Source: Holophagales bacterium (GTDB lineage: Bacteria > Acidobacteriota > Thermoanaerobaculia > Multivoradales > JAGPDF01). From it: a DNA stretch of 64,000 bases. Below are positions 52,468 through 61,597 of the stretch, piece after piece. The notes beneath the pieces were generated by a model. That model made no database searches and was not told the DNA's origin. It saw only the letters and a program-made list of their open reading frames with translations. Made by a program: the position numbers and the translations under genes. Each line of letters starts with the position of its first letter. The first letter of the stretch is position 1. Location: positions 3,069,501 through 3,133,500 of the forward strand of contig CP064972.1 of NCBI GenBank assembly GCA_016699405.1, written 5' to 3'.

Positions 52468-54201
52468 GTGCTCGTCGATCTGCACCTCCGCAACCTCGCC
52501 GTGCTCGCCGGAGCCAGCGTCGAGTTCGGCTCCGGCCTCAACGTGCTCACCGGCGAGACCGGCGCCGGCAAGTCGATCGTCGTCGACTCGCTCGCGCTGC
52601 TCGGCGGGGCGCGCGCGGCGAGCGATCTGGTGCGCGCCGGAGCCGAACAGCTGGCGGTGAGCGGCGTCTTCCGGCTGCAGGGTCCCGGAGCCGCCGCGGC
52701 GGCGGCGCTGCTCGGCGAGGCCGGTGTGGAGGTCGACGGGGCCGAGATCGTCGTGCGCCGCGAGATCGGCCGCGAGGGGCGCAATCGCGTCTTCCTCAAC
52801 GACCAGCCGGTGACCTTGCGCCTGCTCGCCGAGCTGGCGCCGCTCCTGCTGCGCATCCACGGCCAGCGTGAGGAGCTCGGCCTGGCGGTGCCGGATCTGC
52901 AGCGAGCGTGGCTCGATCGCAGCGGCGGCGACGAGGCTGCGGCGCTGCTCGACGCCGTCGACAAGGCATACGAGAGATGGGCTGGCCTCGCGGCGCGCCT
53001 CGAGCGGCTGCGCGGCGATGCGCGCCTGCGCACCGAGCGTCTCGATTTGCTGCGCTTCCAGCTCGGCGAGATCGACCGTGTCCGCCCGCACGCCGGCGAG
53101 GAGGACGAGCTGCGGCGCGAACGGGATCAGCTGCGTCATCGCGAGGCGATCGAACGCGGGCTCGGCGGCGCGCTCGACCTGCTGCTCGACGGCGAGTCCT
53201 CGGCGAGTGACCGCCTGGCCGGAGCGCGCGAGCAGCTTCTCGATGTCGCGGTCTGGGAGCCGGGGGTCGAGGAGGCCGCCCGTACCCTTGCCGAGCTCGC
53301 CGCGAGCCTCGGCGAGACGGCGCGCGAGCTGCGCACCCTCCTGCCGTCGGGCGACGACGAGCCGGGGCGGCTCGACGCGATCGAAGAGCGTCTCGCCGGC
53401 CTCGAGCGGTTGATGCGGCGCCACGGCGGGTCGACGGTCGAGCTGCTCGCCGCGCGAGCGCGGATCGCCGAGGAGCTCGGCGAGCTCGAGCACGACGAGA
53501 GCCACCGCGACGATCTCGAAAAGGAGATCGCCGAAGCGCTCGCCGACTATCGCCGGGCGGCGCTGTCACTGTCGGCGGGGCGCGAACGCTGGGGCGGCGG
53601 GCTCTCGACGCGGCTGACCGAGGAGCTGGCCGACCTGGCGCTCGAACGGGCTCGTCTCTCCGTCCGCCTGGAACGGCGCGCGCGAGCCGACAGCCCGCTC
53701 GAGATCGACGGGCGAGCGGTCGAATTCGGCTCCTCCGGGCTCGACGCCGTCGTCTTCGCCTTTTCGCCCAACCCGGGCGAAGAGCCGCGACCGCTCGGGC
53801 GGATCGCTTCGGGGGGCGAGCTCTCGCGGGTCTTCCTGGCCCTGCAGCTCGCCGCGCGCGGGGAAGCGGTGGCCGGCGGACCGGCGCTGGTCTTCGACGA
53901 GGTCGACGCCGGCATCGGCGGGGCGGCTGCGGCGGCGGTCGGTCGCAAGCTCCAGCGGCTCGCGACCGCCGGGCAGATCCTCGCCGTGACCCACCTGCCG
54001 CAGGTGGCCTGCCACGCCGACCGGCACTTCAAGGTGGAGAAGCGCGTCGAAGGGGGACGGACCTTCGCCGAGGTGCGGGCTCTCTCCGCCGAGGAGCGGG
54101 TCGAAGAGATCGCGAGAATGCTGGGCGGTGCCGAGATCACCAAGCGGACGCGCTCGCATGCCGCCGAGATGCTCGAGGCGGCACGGAGGCCGCGCGCATG
54201 A
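52468..54201 (+). CDS. recN: DNA repair protein RecN
   Basis: 577 residues, an SMC-like ATPase that helps double-strand-break repair with RecA. It has Walker A LTGETGAGKSIVVDS (residues about 27-41), a central coiled-coil region (about 155-360, many Glu/Arg/Leu heptads), the ABC signature ASGGELSRVFLALQLA and Walker B ALVFDEVDAGIGG, with the His switch in VTHLPQVA. It starts with GTG 52468. Its stop overlaps the next gene start (ATGA). Confidence 0.96.
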   Translation: MLVDLHLRNLAVLAGASVEFGSGLNVLTGETGAGKSIVVDSLALLGGARAASDLVRAGAEQLAVSGVFRLQGPGAAAAAALLGEAGVEVDGAEIVVRREIGREGRNRVFLNDQPVTLRLLAELAPLLLRIHGQREELGLAVPDLQRAWLDRSGGDEAAALLDAVDKAYERWAGLAARLERLRGDARLRTERLDLLRFQLGEIDRVRPHAGEEDELRRERDQLRHREAIERGLGGALDLLLDGESSASDRLAGAREQLLDVAVWEPGVEEAARTLAELAASLGETARELRTLLPSGDDEPGRLDAIEERLAGLERLMRRHGGSTVELLAARARIAEELGELEHDESHRDDLEKEIAEALADYRRAALSLSAGRERWGGGLSTRLTEELADLALERARLSVRLERRARADSPLEIDGRAVEFGSSGLDAVVFAFSPNPGEEPRPLGRIASGGELSRVFLALQLAARGEAVAGGPALVFDEVDAGIGGAAAAAVGRKLQRLATAGQILAVTHLPQVACHADRHFKVEKRVEGGRTFAEVRALSAEERVEEIARMLGGAEITKRTRSHAAEMLEAARRPRA

Positions 54202-54821
54202 GCGCCGTTCGTCTCTGGCGTGAGGGCGAGGGGATCGGCGAGCTGGCGGCGGCGATCGACCGCGGAGCGATCGTGGCGATCCCCACCGAGTCGAGCTACG
54301 GGCTGGCGGTCGATCCCGCCGACGAGGCCGCGGTCGCTCGCCTGATGGCGCTCAAGGGACGCGACGCAGGCAAGGCGCTTCCCGTCGTCGTCGGCGCCGC
54401 CGCCGCCGTCGCGAGCCTTCCCGTCGATGGCCGGGCCGAGGCTCTGGTCCGCTTCGCCCACCTCTGGCCGGCGCCGCTCTCGCTCCTCCTGCCGCTCACC
54501 GCACCGCTCGCGGCGAGCGCCGGCGAGCCGCGGGTGGCCGTCCGCGTGCCGGCGCATCCGCTCCTGCGGAGGCTGCTCGCCGCGCTCGGGCGCCCGCTCA
54601 CCGCGACGAGCGCCAACCTCTCCGGCGAACCGGCGATGCTCGACCCCGCTGTCGTGGCCGGTTGGCTCGAGGAGCAGCCGGGCGAGCACTGGGTCGTCGA
54701 CGGTGGCCAGCTGGCGGGCGGGTTGCCTTCGACGCTGGTGGCGGTCGAGCGTGGGGAGGTGAGGATCGTTCGCGCCGGGAGCTTCCCCGCCGAGCGTCTG
54801 CTCGCGGAGGTGGCACGATGA
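54198..54821 (+). CDS. L-threonylcarbamoyladenylate synthase (Sua5/YrdC family)
   Basis: 207 residues. It makes threonylcarbamoyl-AMP from threonine, bicarbonate and ATP for t6A37 modification of ANN-decoding tRNAs. Family blocks are AIPTESSYGLAVDP, LKGRDAGKALPVVVG, LWPAPLSLLLP, VAVRVPAHPLLRRLL and PLTATSANLSGEP. The KxR substrate-binding pattern is kept as KGRD. It has the length of YrdC-type proteins and lacks the Sua5 C-terminal domain. It overlaps recN and the next gene by 4 bp each. Confidence 0.93.
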   Translation: MSAVRLWREGEGIGELAAAIDRGAIVAIPTESSYGLAVDPADEAAVARLMALKGRDAGKALPVVVGAAAAVASLPVDGRAEALVRFAHLWPAPLSLLLPLTAPLAASAGEPRVAVRVPAHPLLRRLLAALGRPLTATSANLSGEPAMLDPAVVAGWLEEQPGEHWVVDGGQLAGGLPSTLVAVERGEVRIVRAGSFPAERLLAEVAR

Positions 54822-56623
54822 GGCATCGGCTTCGCCGCCACGCTGGAGCGTGGGGGGTGGCTCTGGCGCTGCTGGCGTCCACCTCCGCCAGGTCGGCGGA
54901 CGAGACCTTCCACGTCGACGAGGCGAGGCCGGGCCAGCGCGGCTACGGCATCTCGGTGTTCGCCGGAGCCGAGCCCGAACGTTTCGAAATCGAGGTGGTC
55001 GGCGTCCTGCGCAACGTCGCCCCGGGGACCAGCTATCTGCTGGCACGGCTTTCGGGTCACGATCTCGAGCGCACCGGGGTCGTCGCCGGGATGAGCGGCA
55101 GCCCGGTGTGGATCGACGGCAGGCTCGCCGGCGCGGTTTCGTTCGGCTTCACCTTCGGCAAGGACCCGCTCGCCGGGATCACGCCGATCGACACGATGCG
55201 CGCCATCCCCGGTGGGGCGGCGAGCGGTGCGCAGGCCGTCGCTCCGCGTTCGGCCGGTCCGCGCCTGGCGCTGGTCGACCTCGCGGCGCTGCGTCTGCCG
55301 GCCGACCTCGCCGATCGTGAGCTCGCGGCCCTGGCGACGGCGGCCAGTCGTCCCGGCGGCGGCGCTCCCGCCCTGCTCTGGACGGCGAGCGGCTTCCCGA
55401 TCGCCTCGCGTGCCCGGCTCGAGCAGGCGCTCGCGCCGCTCGGCGCCTTCGGCAGCGGCGGCTCGGGGGCGCCGGTCGGAGAGCTCCGCGACGGCAGTGC
55501 CGTGGCCGGAGTTCTGGTCGACGGCGATCTGCAGATCGCCGCGACGGGCACGGTGACCGAGCGACGGGGCAACGAGTTGCTCGCCTTCGGGCATCCGTTC
55601 ATCGGGCTCGGTGCCACCGCTCTGCCGATGGCGACGGCGGAGATCATCACCGTGGTGGCGAGCCAGGCGAGCTCGTTCAAGCTCTCGAATACCGGGCCGG
55701 TGGTGGGTGCCCTGGTGTTCGACCAGAGCGCCGGGGTTCGCGGCCGGATCGGCGCGGCAGCCCCGATGCTTCGGCTCGTCGTGCGCGTCGGCGGGCCGGC
55801 GGGGCGCACGGTCGCCGTGCGGATCGCGCAGGTCTCGCGCTTCCTTCCCGCGCTGATCGCGGCGAGCGCCGTGGGGGCGCTCGACGTGGCGGCTGCGGTG
55901 GCGGCCGAGAGCGTCGACGCCGAGCTCCGGCTGGTATTCGCCGACGGCCGTGAGCTGCGAATGGCCCAGAGCTTCGACGGAGCGGCCCCGGCCAAGGAGA
56001 TGGTGGACTGGTTGGTCGCCGTGACCTCGTACCTGACGACGAACCCGCTCGCCGACGCGTCGCTCGAGCGCGCCGAGCTCGCCGTCGAGCCGTTCGCGGC
56101 GCCCCGGGCGGTCGCCCTGCTCGCCGTTCGGCCCGATCGTGCGCTGGTCCGGGCGGGTGAGCGCCTCGGGATCGAGGTGACGCTCGCGCCGTTCCGTGGC
56201 GCCGCCGAACGGCGCCGCGTCGAGATCACACTGCCGGCGGACCTGCCGGCCGGGCGCTATTCGCTCCTGGTCGGGGATGGCGCCAGCATCGACGGTGCCC
56301 AACTCGAAGCCGAGCCGGTCGATCCGACGACGCTCGACCAGGCGCTCGCCGTCCTCGGCTCGCTCTCCACGCGCCGTGAGCTCTCGGTGCTCGGTCTCCT
56401 GCCGGCACGGGGCGTCGCCTCGCCGGGCGAAACGCTGCCGCGGCTCCCAGGGACCTGGCAGTCGCTGCGCGGCCTGGTCGCCGGTCGTACCGACGAGCGG
56501 CCGTTGCGCCTGGCCGTGGCCCAGCGGGTGCGCGTTCCGCTCGCCGCGCCGCTCGTCGGCATGGCGCGAGTCGAGCTCGAGGTCCGCCGGCCGAGCGTGC
56601 TCGTCGGCAAGGAGAAGCCCTGA
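54818..56623 (+). CDS. Exported protein with SpoIVB-type S55 peptidase domain
   Basis: 601 residues from ATG 54818. A signal peptide (1-27) leads to an S55-like peptidase domain with GYGISVFAGAEPERFEIEVVGVL, the nucleophile serine in AGMSGSPVWIDGRLAGAVSFGF, and GITPIDTM. The remaining ~400 residues include LLAFGHPFIGLGATALPMATAEI, a typical S55 block with a possible catalytic histidine, and a beta-rich tail. In sporulating Firmicutes SpoIVB cleaves a sigma-K pathway protein. Here it is a Gram-negative version of unknown substrate. A threonylcarbamoyl-AMP synthase precedes it and a propeller protein follows, each with an overlap. Confidence 0.85.
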   Translation: MRHRLRRHAGAWGVALALLASTSARSADETFHVDEARPGQRGYGISVFAGAEPERFEIEVVGVLRNVAPGTSYLLARLSGHDLERTGVVAGMSGSPVWIDGRLAGAVSFGFTFGKDPLAGITPIDTMRAIPGGAASGAQAVAPRSAGPRLALVDLAALRLPADLADRELAALATAASRPGGGAPALLWTASGFPIASRARLEQALAPLGAFGSGGSGAPVGELRDGSAVAGVLVDGDLQIAATGTVTERRGNELLAFGHPFIGLGATALPMATAEIITVVASQASSFKLSNTGPVVGALVFDQSAGVRGRIGAAAPMLRLVVRVGGPAGRTVAVRIAQVSRFLPALIAASAVGALDVAAAVAAESVDAELRLVFADGRELRMAQSFDGAAPAKEMVDWLVAVTSYLTTNPLADASLERAELAVEPFAAPRAVALLAVRPDRALVRAGERLGIEVTLAPFRGAAERRRVEITLPADLPAGRYSLLVGDGASIDGAQLEAEPVDPTTLDQALAVLGSLSTRRELSVLGLLPARGVASPGETLPRLPGTWQSLRGLVAGRTDERPLRLAVAQRVRVPLAAPLVGMARVELEVRRPSVLVGKEKP

Positions 56624-58854
56624 TGCGAATCCGCTCTCTCGTCCGTCGCGGCGGTCTGGTCACGCTCGCCGCCGTGGCGGCTCTCGCCGGCGCTGCCGGG
56701 TTCGTCGTGGTGGCGGCGGCTGAGGCCGCGCCGGTGCGCATCTTCCAGGTCCAGTCGGCGGTCGATTTTCTGCGCGGCACGCTCGACCGGGTCCGGCTCG
56801 ACCCGGTGGGCGCGATCGAGCTCGGGGCGAAGATGGACCGGATCGCCGGTTTCGACGAGCCGTTCGCCCTGGCCGTCGCCGCGCACCCGCGGGGTTGGAT
56901 CGTCGGCACGGGCAACGCCGGCAAGGTACTGCTCGTCGAGCCGGACGGCCACGTCACGGTGCTCTTCACCGCGCCGGAGCCGGAGGTCTTCGCCGTGGCC
57001 GTCGACGGCCAGGGGACGATCTATGCGGCAACCTCACCGCGCGGCAAGGTCTATCGGCTGAAAGAGGGCGGCAAGCCCGAGACGCTCTTCACCTCGGGCG
57101 AGGACTATGTCTGGGCGCTCGTCGTCGAGCCGGACGGTGCGCTGCTCGTCGCGACGGGGACGCACGGCCGCCTGTTCCGGGTGCATCCGGACGGCAAGTC
57201 CGAGCGTCTGCTCGACGGGGTGGACACGCATGTGCGTGCGCTCCTGCGGCGCGCCGACGGGTCGCTGCTGATCGGCACGGCCGGCCAGGGGCTGTTGCTC
57301 GAACGCCAGGTCGACGGCTCCGTCCGCACGCTCGTCGATCCCCCGCAACCCGAGATCGCGGCCCTCGTCGAAGGGCCCGCGGGAAGCTGGTACGCCGCGG
57401 CAGTCACCTCGGAGGCGAGCTGGGTCGAGCCGGGGGCACGCATTGCGCCGGCGGCGCCGTCGCCGGCGAGCCCGTCGGCCGACGCGAGCCCCTCCGGCGA
57501 GCCCCAGGTGACCGTCACCGTTGCCGCCGAGGGGGATGCTGCCGCGGCGCCGACGCCCGCTCGACCGGCAGCGGGGAAGGGGCCGCGCAGCGAGATCTGG
57601 CGCGGCGATGCGGCGGGCCGGGTGGAGCGCGTCGACGAGCTCGCCGAGGACACGGTCTTCGCGCTGCTCTGGTACGCCGACCGCCTCTGGGTGGCGACGG
57701 GCGTCGAAGGGCGGCTGTTTACCCTGCCTGGGCCGCGGCTGGTGCTCGAGCGCGACCTCGAGGAGCGCCAGATCGTCGCGTTTGCCGGCGGCACGCGACC
57801 GGCCGTGCTGACCACGAACGGTGCGGCGCTCTATCGGCTCGGTGCGGGTCGCGAGGCGTCGGCGGTGCTCACGAGTCCGTCGCTCGATGCCGGGCAGGTG
57901 GCGCGCTGGGGGACGCTCACCTGGCTCGGACAGAGTCCGGTCGGCACACGGGTGCGCTTCTCGTTGCGCAGCGGCGGCACGGCCGACCCCGACGAGAGCT
58001 GGAGTGCCTGGAGCGACCCGCGCGAGGGGCGGGAGATCGCCGTCAGCGCGATTCGCCCTGGACGCTACCTGCAGTGGCGGGCCGAGCTGACAGGGGATGG
58101 GGCCGCGACGCCACGGCTCGTCTCGGTGGAAGTGAGCTATCGCCAGGAGAACCTCCGGCCGCGCGTCGAGCGCTTCGGCGCGATGGAGCCGGGACAGATC
58201 CTGGTGCCGACCGGCTACAACCCGGCCGAGCAGGTGTTCGAGCCGCTGCACGCCGCGCGCGGTGGGATGTTCACGACGCTTCGGCCGGTCGACTCGTCGG
58301 GAGACGGGCGCGTCAAGCCGCTCTTCAAGCTCGGCTATCGCACCCTGCGCTGGAAGGTCGACGAGCCGAACGGCGACCCGCTCGAGTACGAGCTCGCCTT
58401 CCGTCCCGAGGGCGCCGAGCGCTGGCTGCCGATGGGCGAGCCGACCACCGACGAGTACTTCTCGTTCGACGCGGCGGCGTTGCCCGACGGTCTCTACCGT
58501 TTCCGTCTGAGGGCGAGCGACCGGCGCGGCAATCCGGGCGAGGAGCCGCTCGTCGACGAACGGACGAGCGAGCCGATCGTCGTCGACCACACGCCGCCGC
58601 GCCGCATCGCCACGCGGCGGGAGGCGGGGCGCGTCGTCGTCGAGGTGGAAGACGAGCTCTCGCCGTTGCGCACCGCCGAGGCGAGCGTCGACGGCGGCGA
58701 GTGGCGACCGGCCGTGGCGTGCGACGGACTGCTCGACGGGCGGCACGAATCGCTGGTCGTCGACGTTCCGGCGGGTGCGAGGTTCGTCCTCCTGCGGGTC
58801 TCGGACGCCCAGTTCAATCAGGTCGCCTTCGATCTCTCGGAGGGCTCGCGATGA
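56623..58854 (+). CDS. Exported beta-propeller protein with C-terminal Ig-like domains
   Basis: 743 residues. A signal anchor (about 8-33) is followed by at least six NHL/WD40-like blades of the form VLLVEPDGHVTVLF, VYRLKEGGKPETLFTSGEDYVWAL, LFRVHPDGKSERLL and LLLERQVDGSVRTL. After a Pro/Ala-rich loop (about 265-320), the C-terminal half holds beta domains with EYELAFRPEGAERWLPMGEP and a final VDHTPPRRIATRREAGRVVVEVED. No catalytic motif is visible. A partner or substrate-binding role beside the S55 peptidase is inferred from the 1-base overlap of the genes (TGATG). Its end overlaps coaD. Confidence 0.8.
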   Translation: MRIRSLVRRGGLVTLAAVAALAGAAGFVVVAAAEAAPVRIFQVQSAVDFLRGTLDRVRLDPVGAIELGAKMDRIAGFDEPFALAVAAHPRGWIVGTGNAGKVLLVEPDGHVTVLFTAPEPEVFAVAVDGQGTIYAATSPRGKVYRLKEGGKPETLFTSGEDYVWALVVEPDGALLVATGTHGRLFRVHPDGKSERLLDGVDTHVRALLRRADGSLLIGTAGQGLLLERQVDGSVRTLVDPPQPEIAALVEGPAGSWYAAAVTSEASWVEPGARIAPAAPSPASPSADASPSGEPQVTVTVAAEGDAAAAPTPARPAAGKGPRSEIWRGDAAGRVERVDELAEDTVFALLWYADRLWVATGVEGRLFTLPGPRLVLERDLEERQIVAFAGGTRPAVLTTNGAALYRLGAGREASAVLTSPSLDAGQVARWGTLTWLGQSPVGTRVRFSLRSGGTADPDESWSAWSDPREGREIAVSAIRPGRYLQWRAELTGDGAATPRLVSVEVSYRQENLRPRVERFGAMEPGQILVPTGYNPAEQVFEPLHAARGGMFTTLRPVDSSGDGRVKPLFKLGYRTLRWKVDEPNGDPLEYELAFRPEGAERWLPMGEPTTDEYFSFDAAALPDGLYRFRLRASDRRGNPGEEPLVDERTSEPIVVDHTPPRRIATRREAGRVVVEVEDELSPLRTAEASVDGGEWRPAVACDGLLDGRHESLVVDVPAGARFVLLRVSDAQFNQVAFDLSEGSR

Positions 58855-59348
58855 ACCGGCAGACGCGCCGCATCGCCGTCTACCCGGGTTCGTTCGACCC
58901 GGTGCACAACGGTCATCTCGATCTGATCGAGCGCTGCCGCCCGATGTTCGACGAGGTGGTTGTCGCCGTGTTGCGCAACGAAGAGAAGCGCCCGCTCTTC
59001 ACTCTCGACGAGCGGGTCGCGATGATCGCCGATCTGGTGGCCGACAAGCCGTGGTGCCGGGTCGAGAGCTTCTCCGGGCTGCTCGTCGACTTCATGGAGA
59101 AGATCGGCGCCCAGGCGGTGGTGCGCGGCCTGCGCGCCGTCTCGGACTTCGAGTACGAATTCCAGATGGCGTTGATGAACCGGCGCCTGAATCCGCGGGT
59201 GGAGACCGTTTTCATGATGCCGCGCGAGGATTTCATCTATCTCTCGAGCCGGCTGGTCAAGGAGGTCTTCGCGCTCGGGGGAGAGCTCTCCGGGCTCGTG
59301 CCGGCGCCCGTTCTCGATCGACTGCGCGAGCGGGTCGCCCGAGGATGA
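58851..59348 (+). CDS. coaD: Phosphopantetheine adenylyltransferase
   Basis: 165 residues, the family length. It adds AMP to 4'-phosphopantetheine, the penultimate step of CoA synthesis. The nucleotidyltransferase motif is GSFDPVHNGHL (HxGH), and RGLRAVSDFEYEFQMALMN and the C-terminal YLSSRLVKEVFALGG (ISSTxVKE-like) are present. ATG 58851 overlaps the propeller-protein stop by 4 bp. Its own stop overlaps the adenosine deaminase start. Confidence 0.97.
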   Translation: MNRQTRRIAVYPGSFDPVHNGHLDLIERCRPMFDEVVVAVLRNEEKRPLFTLDERVAMIADLVADKPWCRVESFSGLLVDFMEKIGAQAVVRGLRAVSDFEYEFQMALMNRRLNPRVETVFMMPREDFIYLSSRLVKEVFALGGELSGLVPAPVLDRLRERVARG

Positions 59349-60412
59349 GCGGCGCCTCGAACGGGATCGCGGCCTTTCTCCGCGAGTTGCCGAAGGCCGA
59401 GATCCACGTCCATCTCGAGGGTGCGATCGCCCCGTCGACGCTGCTCGCCCTCGCCCGACGCCACGGCGTCGCGCTGCCGGCCGACGACGAGGCGGGGCTC
59501 ACGGACTGGTTCCGCTTCCGCGACTTCGAGCATTTCGTCCAGGTCTATCTCGCCTGCTCGCGCTGCCTGCGCGATCCGGAGGACTTCGCGCGTCTGGTGC
59601 GCGACTTCCTCCTCGCTCAGGCCGCCCGCGGGATCGTCTACTGCGAGGCGCACTTCACCATCTCGACCCACGTCGCCAACGGTGCGAAAGCGGGCGAGGT
59701 GCTCGACGCGGTCGCCGTGGCGATCGCGGCCGGCGAGGAGGAGACCGGAGTGCGCCTCCGGCTGATCCCGGACATCGTGCGCAATGTCGGTGTGCCGCCG
59801 GCGGACCTGACGCTCGAGTGGGCGCTCGCCGGCGCGCGGCGCGGCATCGTCGCGGCCCTCGGCCTCGCCGGCAGCGAAGCGCGGTTCTCCTGCGAGCCGT
59901 TTGCCCCGCACTTCGCCGAAGCGGAGCGACGCGGCCTGCATCGCGTCGCGCACGCCGGCGAACATGCCGGTCCCACCTCGGTGCGGGCGGCGCTGGCGCT
60001 CGGCGCCGAGCGGATCGGCCACGGTGTGCGAACGGTGGAGGATCCGGCCCTGCTCGCCGAGGTCGTCGCCGACCGCGTGCCGCTCGAGCTCTGTCCCACC
60101 TCGAACCTGCTGCTCGGAGTGGCGCCCGACCTGCGGAGCCACCCGATCGCGCGACTGCGCGTGGCCGGGGCCGAGCTGTCGATCAACTCCGACGATCCGG
60201 CGCTATTCGCCATCGACCTGCCGGGCGAGCTCGGACGCCTCCACGACGAGCTCGGCTGGAGCGCCGAGACGCTGACCGAGCTCGCCCTCGCCGGGTTCCG
60301 CCACGCCTTCCTGCCGGCCGAAGAGAAGGCGCTGTGGGAGCGCGAGCTGCGCAGCCGTGCCCGCGAGCTCGGCGAACGCCATCTCGGCCGCGCGATCCAG
60401 GTGTCCGGCTGA
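59345..60412 (+). CDS. Adenosine deaminase-family protein
   Basis: 355 residues, a zinc TIM-barrel hydrolase that deaminates adenosine or a related purine nucleoside. The metal and catalytic residues are in KAEIHVHLEGA, VAHAGEHAG, IGHGVRT, ELCPTSN and SINSDDPALF. In the absence of other futalosine-pathway genes, adenosine is the default substrate, but an aminofutalosine or adenine deaminase role is possible. ATG 59345 overlaps the coaD stop (ATGA). Confidence 0.93.
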   Translation: MSGASNGIAAFLRELPKAEIHVHLEGAIAPSTLLALARRHGVALPADDEAGLTDWFRFRDFEHFVQVYLACSRCLRDPEDFARLVRDFLLAQAARGIVYCEAHFTISTHVANGAKAGEVLDAVAVAIAAGEEETGVRLRLIPDIVRNVGVPPADLTLEWALAGARRGIVAALGLAGSEARFSCEPFAPHFAEAERRGLHRVAHAGEHAGPTSVRAALALGAERIGHGVRTVEDPALLAEVVADRVPLELCPTSNLLLGVAPDLRSHPIARLRVAGAELSINSDDPALFAIDLPGELGRLHDELGWSAETLTELALAGFRHAFLPAEEKALWERELRSRARELGERHLGRAIQVSG

Positions 60413-60505
60413 GCGAGTCGGCGGTGCGCTCGTGACCTGCGGTCTCGCCAGCGCGGGTCGACCGGGGGAGAATAGCCGCCGGCCGCCACTCTGCCGGCGA
60501 CCGAC

Positions 60506-61258
60506 GTGCCGATGATCCTCCATACCGTCATCCGCGACTGCCTCTACCTCAACTGGGCGATCCCCGTCGAGGCGGTGCCGGCGTTGCCGGAGCCGCTGCG
60601 GGTCGAAGCACACGGCGAGGGGAGCCGTCGAGAGGCGTTCGTCTCGGCGGTGCTCTTCCGACAGGAAGAGCTGCATCACGAGCTCGCGCCCTTCCTCCAA
60701 CTCGCCTATCCGCAGTGCAACCTGCGGCTCTACGTGCGCGACGGCGACGACATCGCGTCGGTCTTCTTCCTGCGCATGCTGGTGCCGGCCTGGGTGGTGG
60801 CCGGGGCGCGCCTCGTCGGCCATCAGCCGGCGATGGCGGCGTCGCTCGACTTCCCGCCGCGCGGTCTCGGCGCCGACCTCGACGCCTGGCGTTGGTCGGT
60901 CGCCGCGGGCTCGGCGCTGCGCCTCGAGGCCCAGCCGGGGGCCGGTGCGCCGGGGCCGGGGCCGGATCTTGGCTCGTGGCAGAAGGCGGTGGCCTACTTC
61001 CGCGAGCGACCCCGTGGCTATGGGCTGCTCGGCGGCCGGCTGCGCCGGGTCGAGGCGTTCCACCCGACGGTCGAGCACGCCCCGGTTCGTGTCGCGGTGA
61101 CCGAGACCAGCCTCCTTGCCGAGGCGCTGCCTGACGCCGATCCCGCGCTCTGGCTCCGTCCGCACTCGGCGTTCCTTTGTCCGCGCGTGCCGTTCGCCTT
61201 CGATCTCGGGACGTCGGTGCGCGAGGCGTTGCCCGCGCATCTGCCGGCGCCCGGTTGA
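60506..61258 (+). CDS. DUF2071 (YqjF-like) protein
   Basis: 250 residues. DUF2071 proteins have a cyclase-like beta fold; their role is unknown. Family features are a Trp near the start in LYLNWAIPVEAVPALPEPL, NLRLYVRDGDDIASVFFLRML in the middle and FHPTVEHAPVRV near the end. GTG 60506 is used; ATG 60512 is close. The 93 bp upstream of the start contains no gene. The protein ends 40 bp before a broken secreted-protein gene. Confidence 0.85.
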   Translation: MPMILHTVIRDCLYLNWAIPVEAVPALPEPLRVEAHGEGSRREAFVSAVLFRQEELHHELAPFLQLAYPQCNLRLYVRDGDDIASVFFLRMLVPAWVVAGARLVGHQPAMAASLDFPPRGLGADLDAWRWSVAAGSALRLEAQPGAGAPGPGPDLGSWQKAVAYFRERPRGYGLLGGRLRRVEAFHPTVEHAPVRVAVTETSLLAEALPDADPALWLRPHSAFLCPRVPFAFDLGTSVREALPAHLPAPG

Positions 61259-61297
61259 GGCGGCGTCATCGCCAGCCCGCTTCGGCGTTCTCCTGAC

Positions 61298-61597
61298 ATG
61301 CGCCACTCGATCGCCGGTCGCCTCGTCTTCTGCCTGCTGCTCGGGTTCCACGGGAGTGTGCAAGCTGGAGCGGCGGCGCGCGAGCTGCCGACGACGCGCG
61401 TGTCGCTGCAACTTTCCGGCGCGCCGTCGGAGCTTCTCGGCGTCGATCTGGACGGCGACGGGCGACGCGACCTGCTGCTTTTCGTCGCCTGGTCGCATTG
61501 GACCTTGCCGCTGAGCCGCGGGAGGCTATTGAGGTACGACTCACCGCCGGCGAAACGACACCCCGCTTGCCATCAGCCTCTCCGGCGAGCGCGTTGA
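61298..61597 (+). pseudogene. Truncated secreted FG-GAP-like gene
   Basis: The 99-codon frame from ATG 61298 begins with a signal peptide (1-27) and ELPTTRVSLQLSG, then VDLDGDGRRDLLLFVAW, the calcium-binding start of an FG-GAP/VCBS repeat. It then runs into unrelated sequence and stops. Intact relatives have several hundred residues. Downstream in other frames to about 61690, coding-like fragments (REAIEVRLTAGETTP; ELDIEQVLAGPSLVQVGAGF) can be read, suggesting decay with frameshifts. The break lies at the boundary with lower-GC sequence. Confidence 0.6.

Noticed and set aside
48879..53033. A 1384-codon open frame on the minus strand
   Set aside because: It lies antisense to the amidotransferase, kinase, cysteine-cluster and recN genes, all with clear motifs. 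High GC removes stop codons from the shadow frame. Its translation is low-complexity Arg/Ala/Ser.
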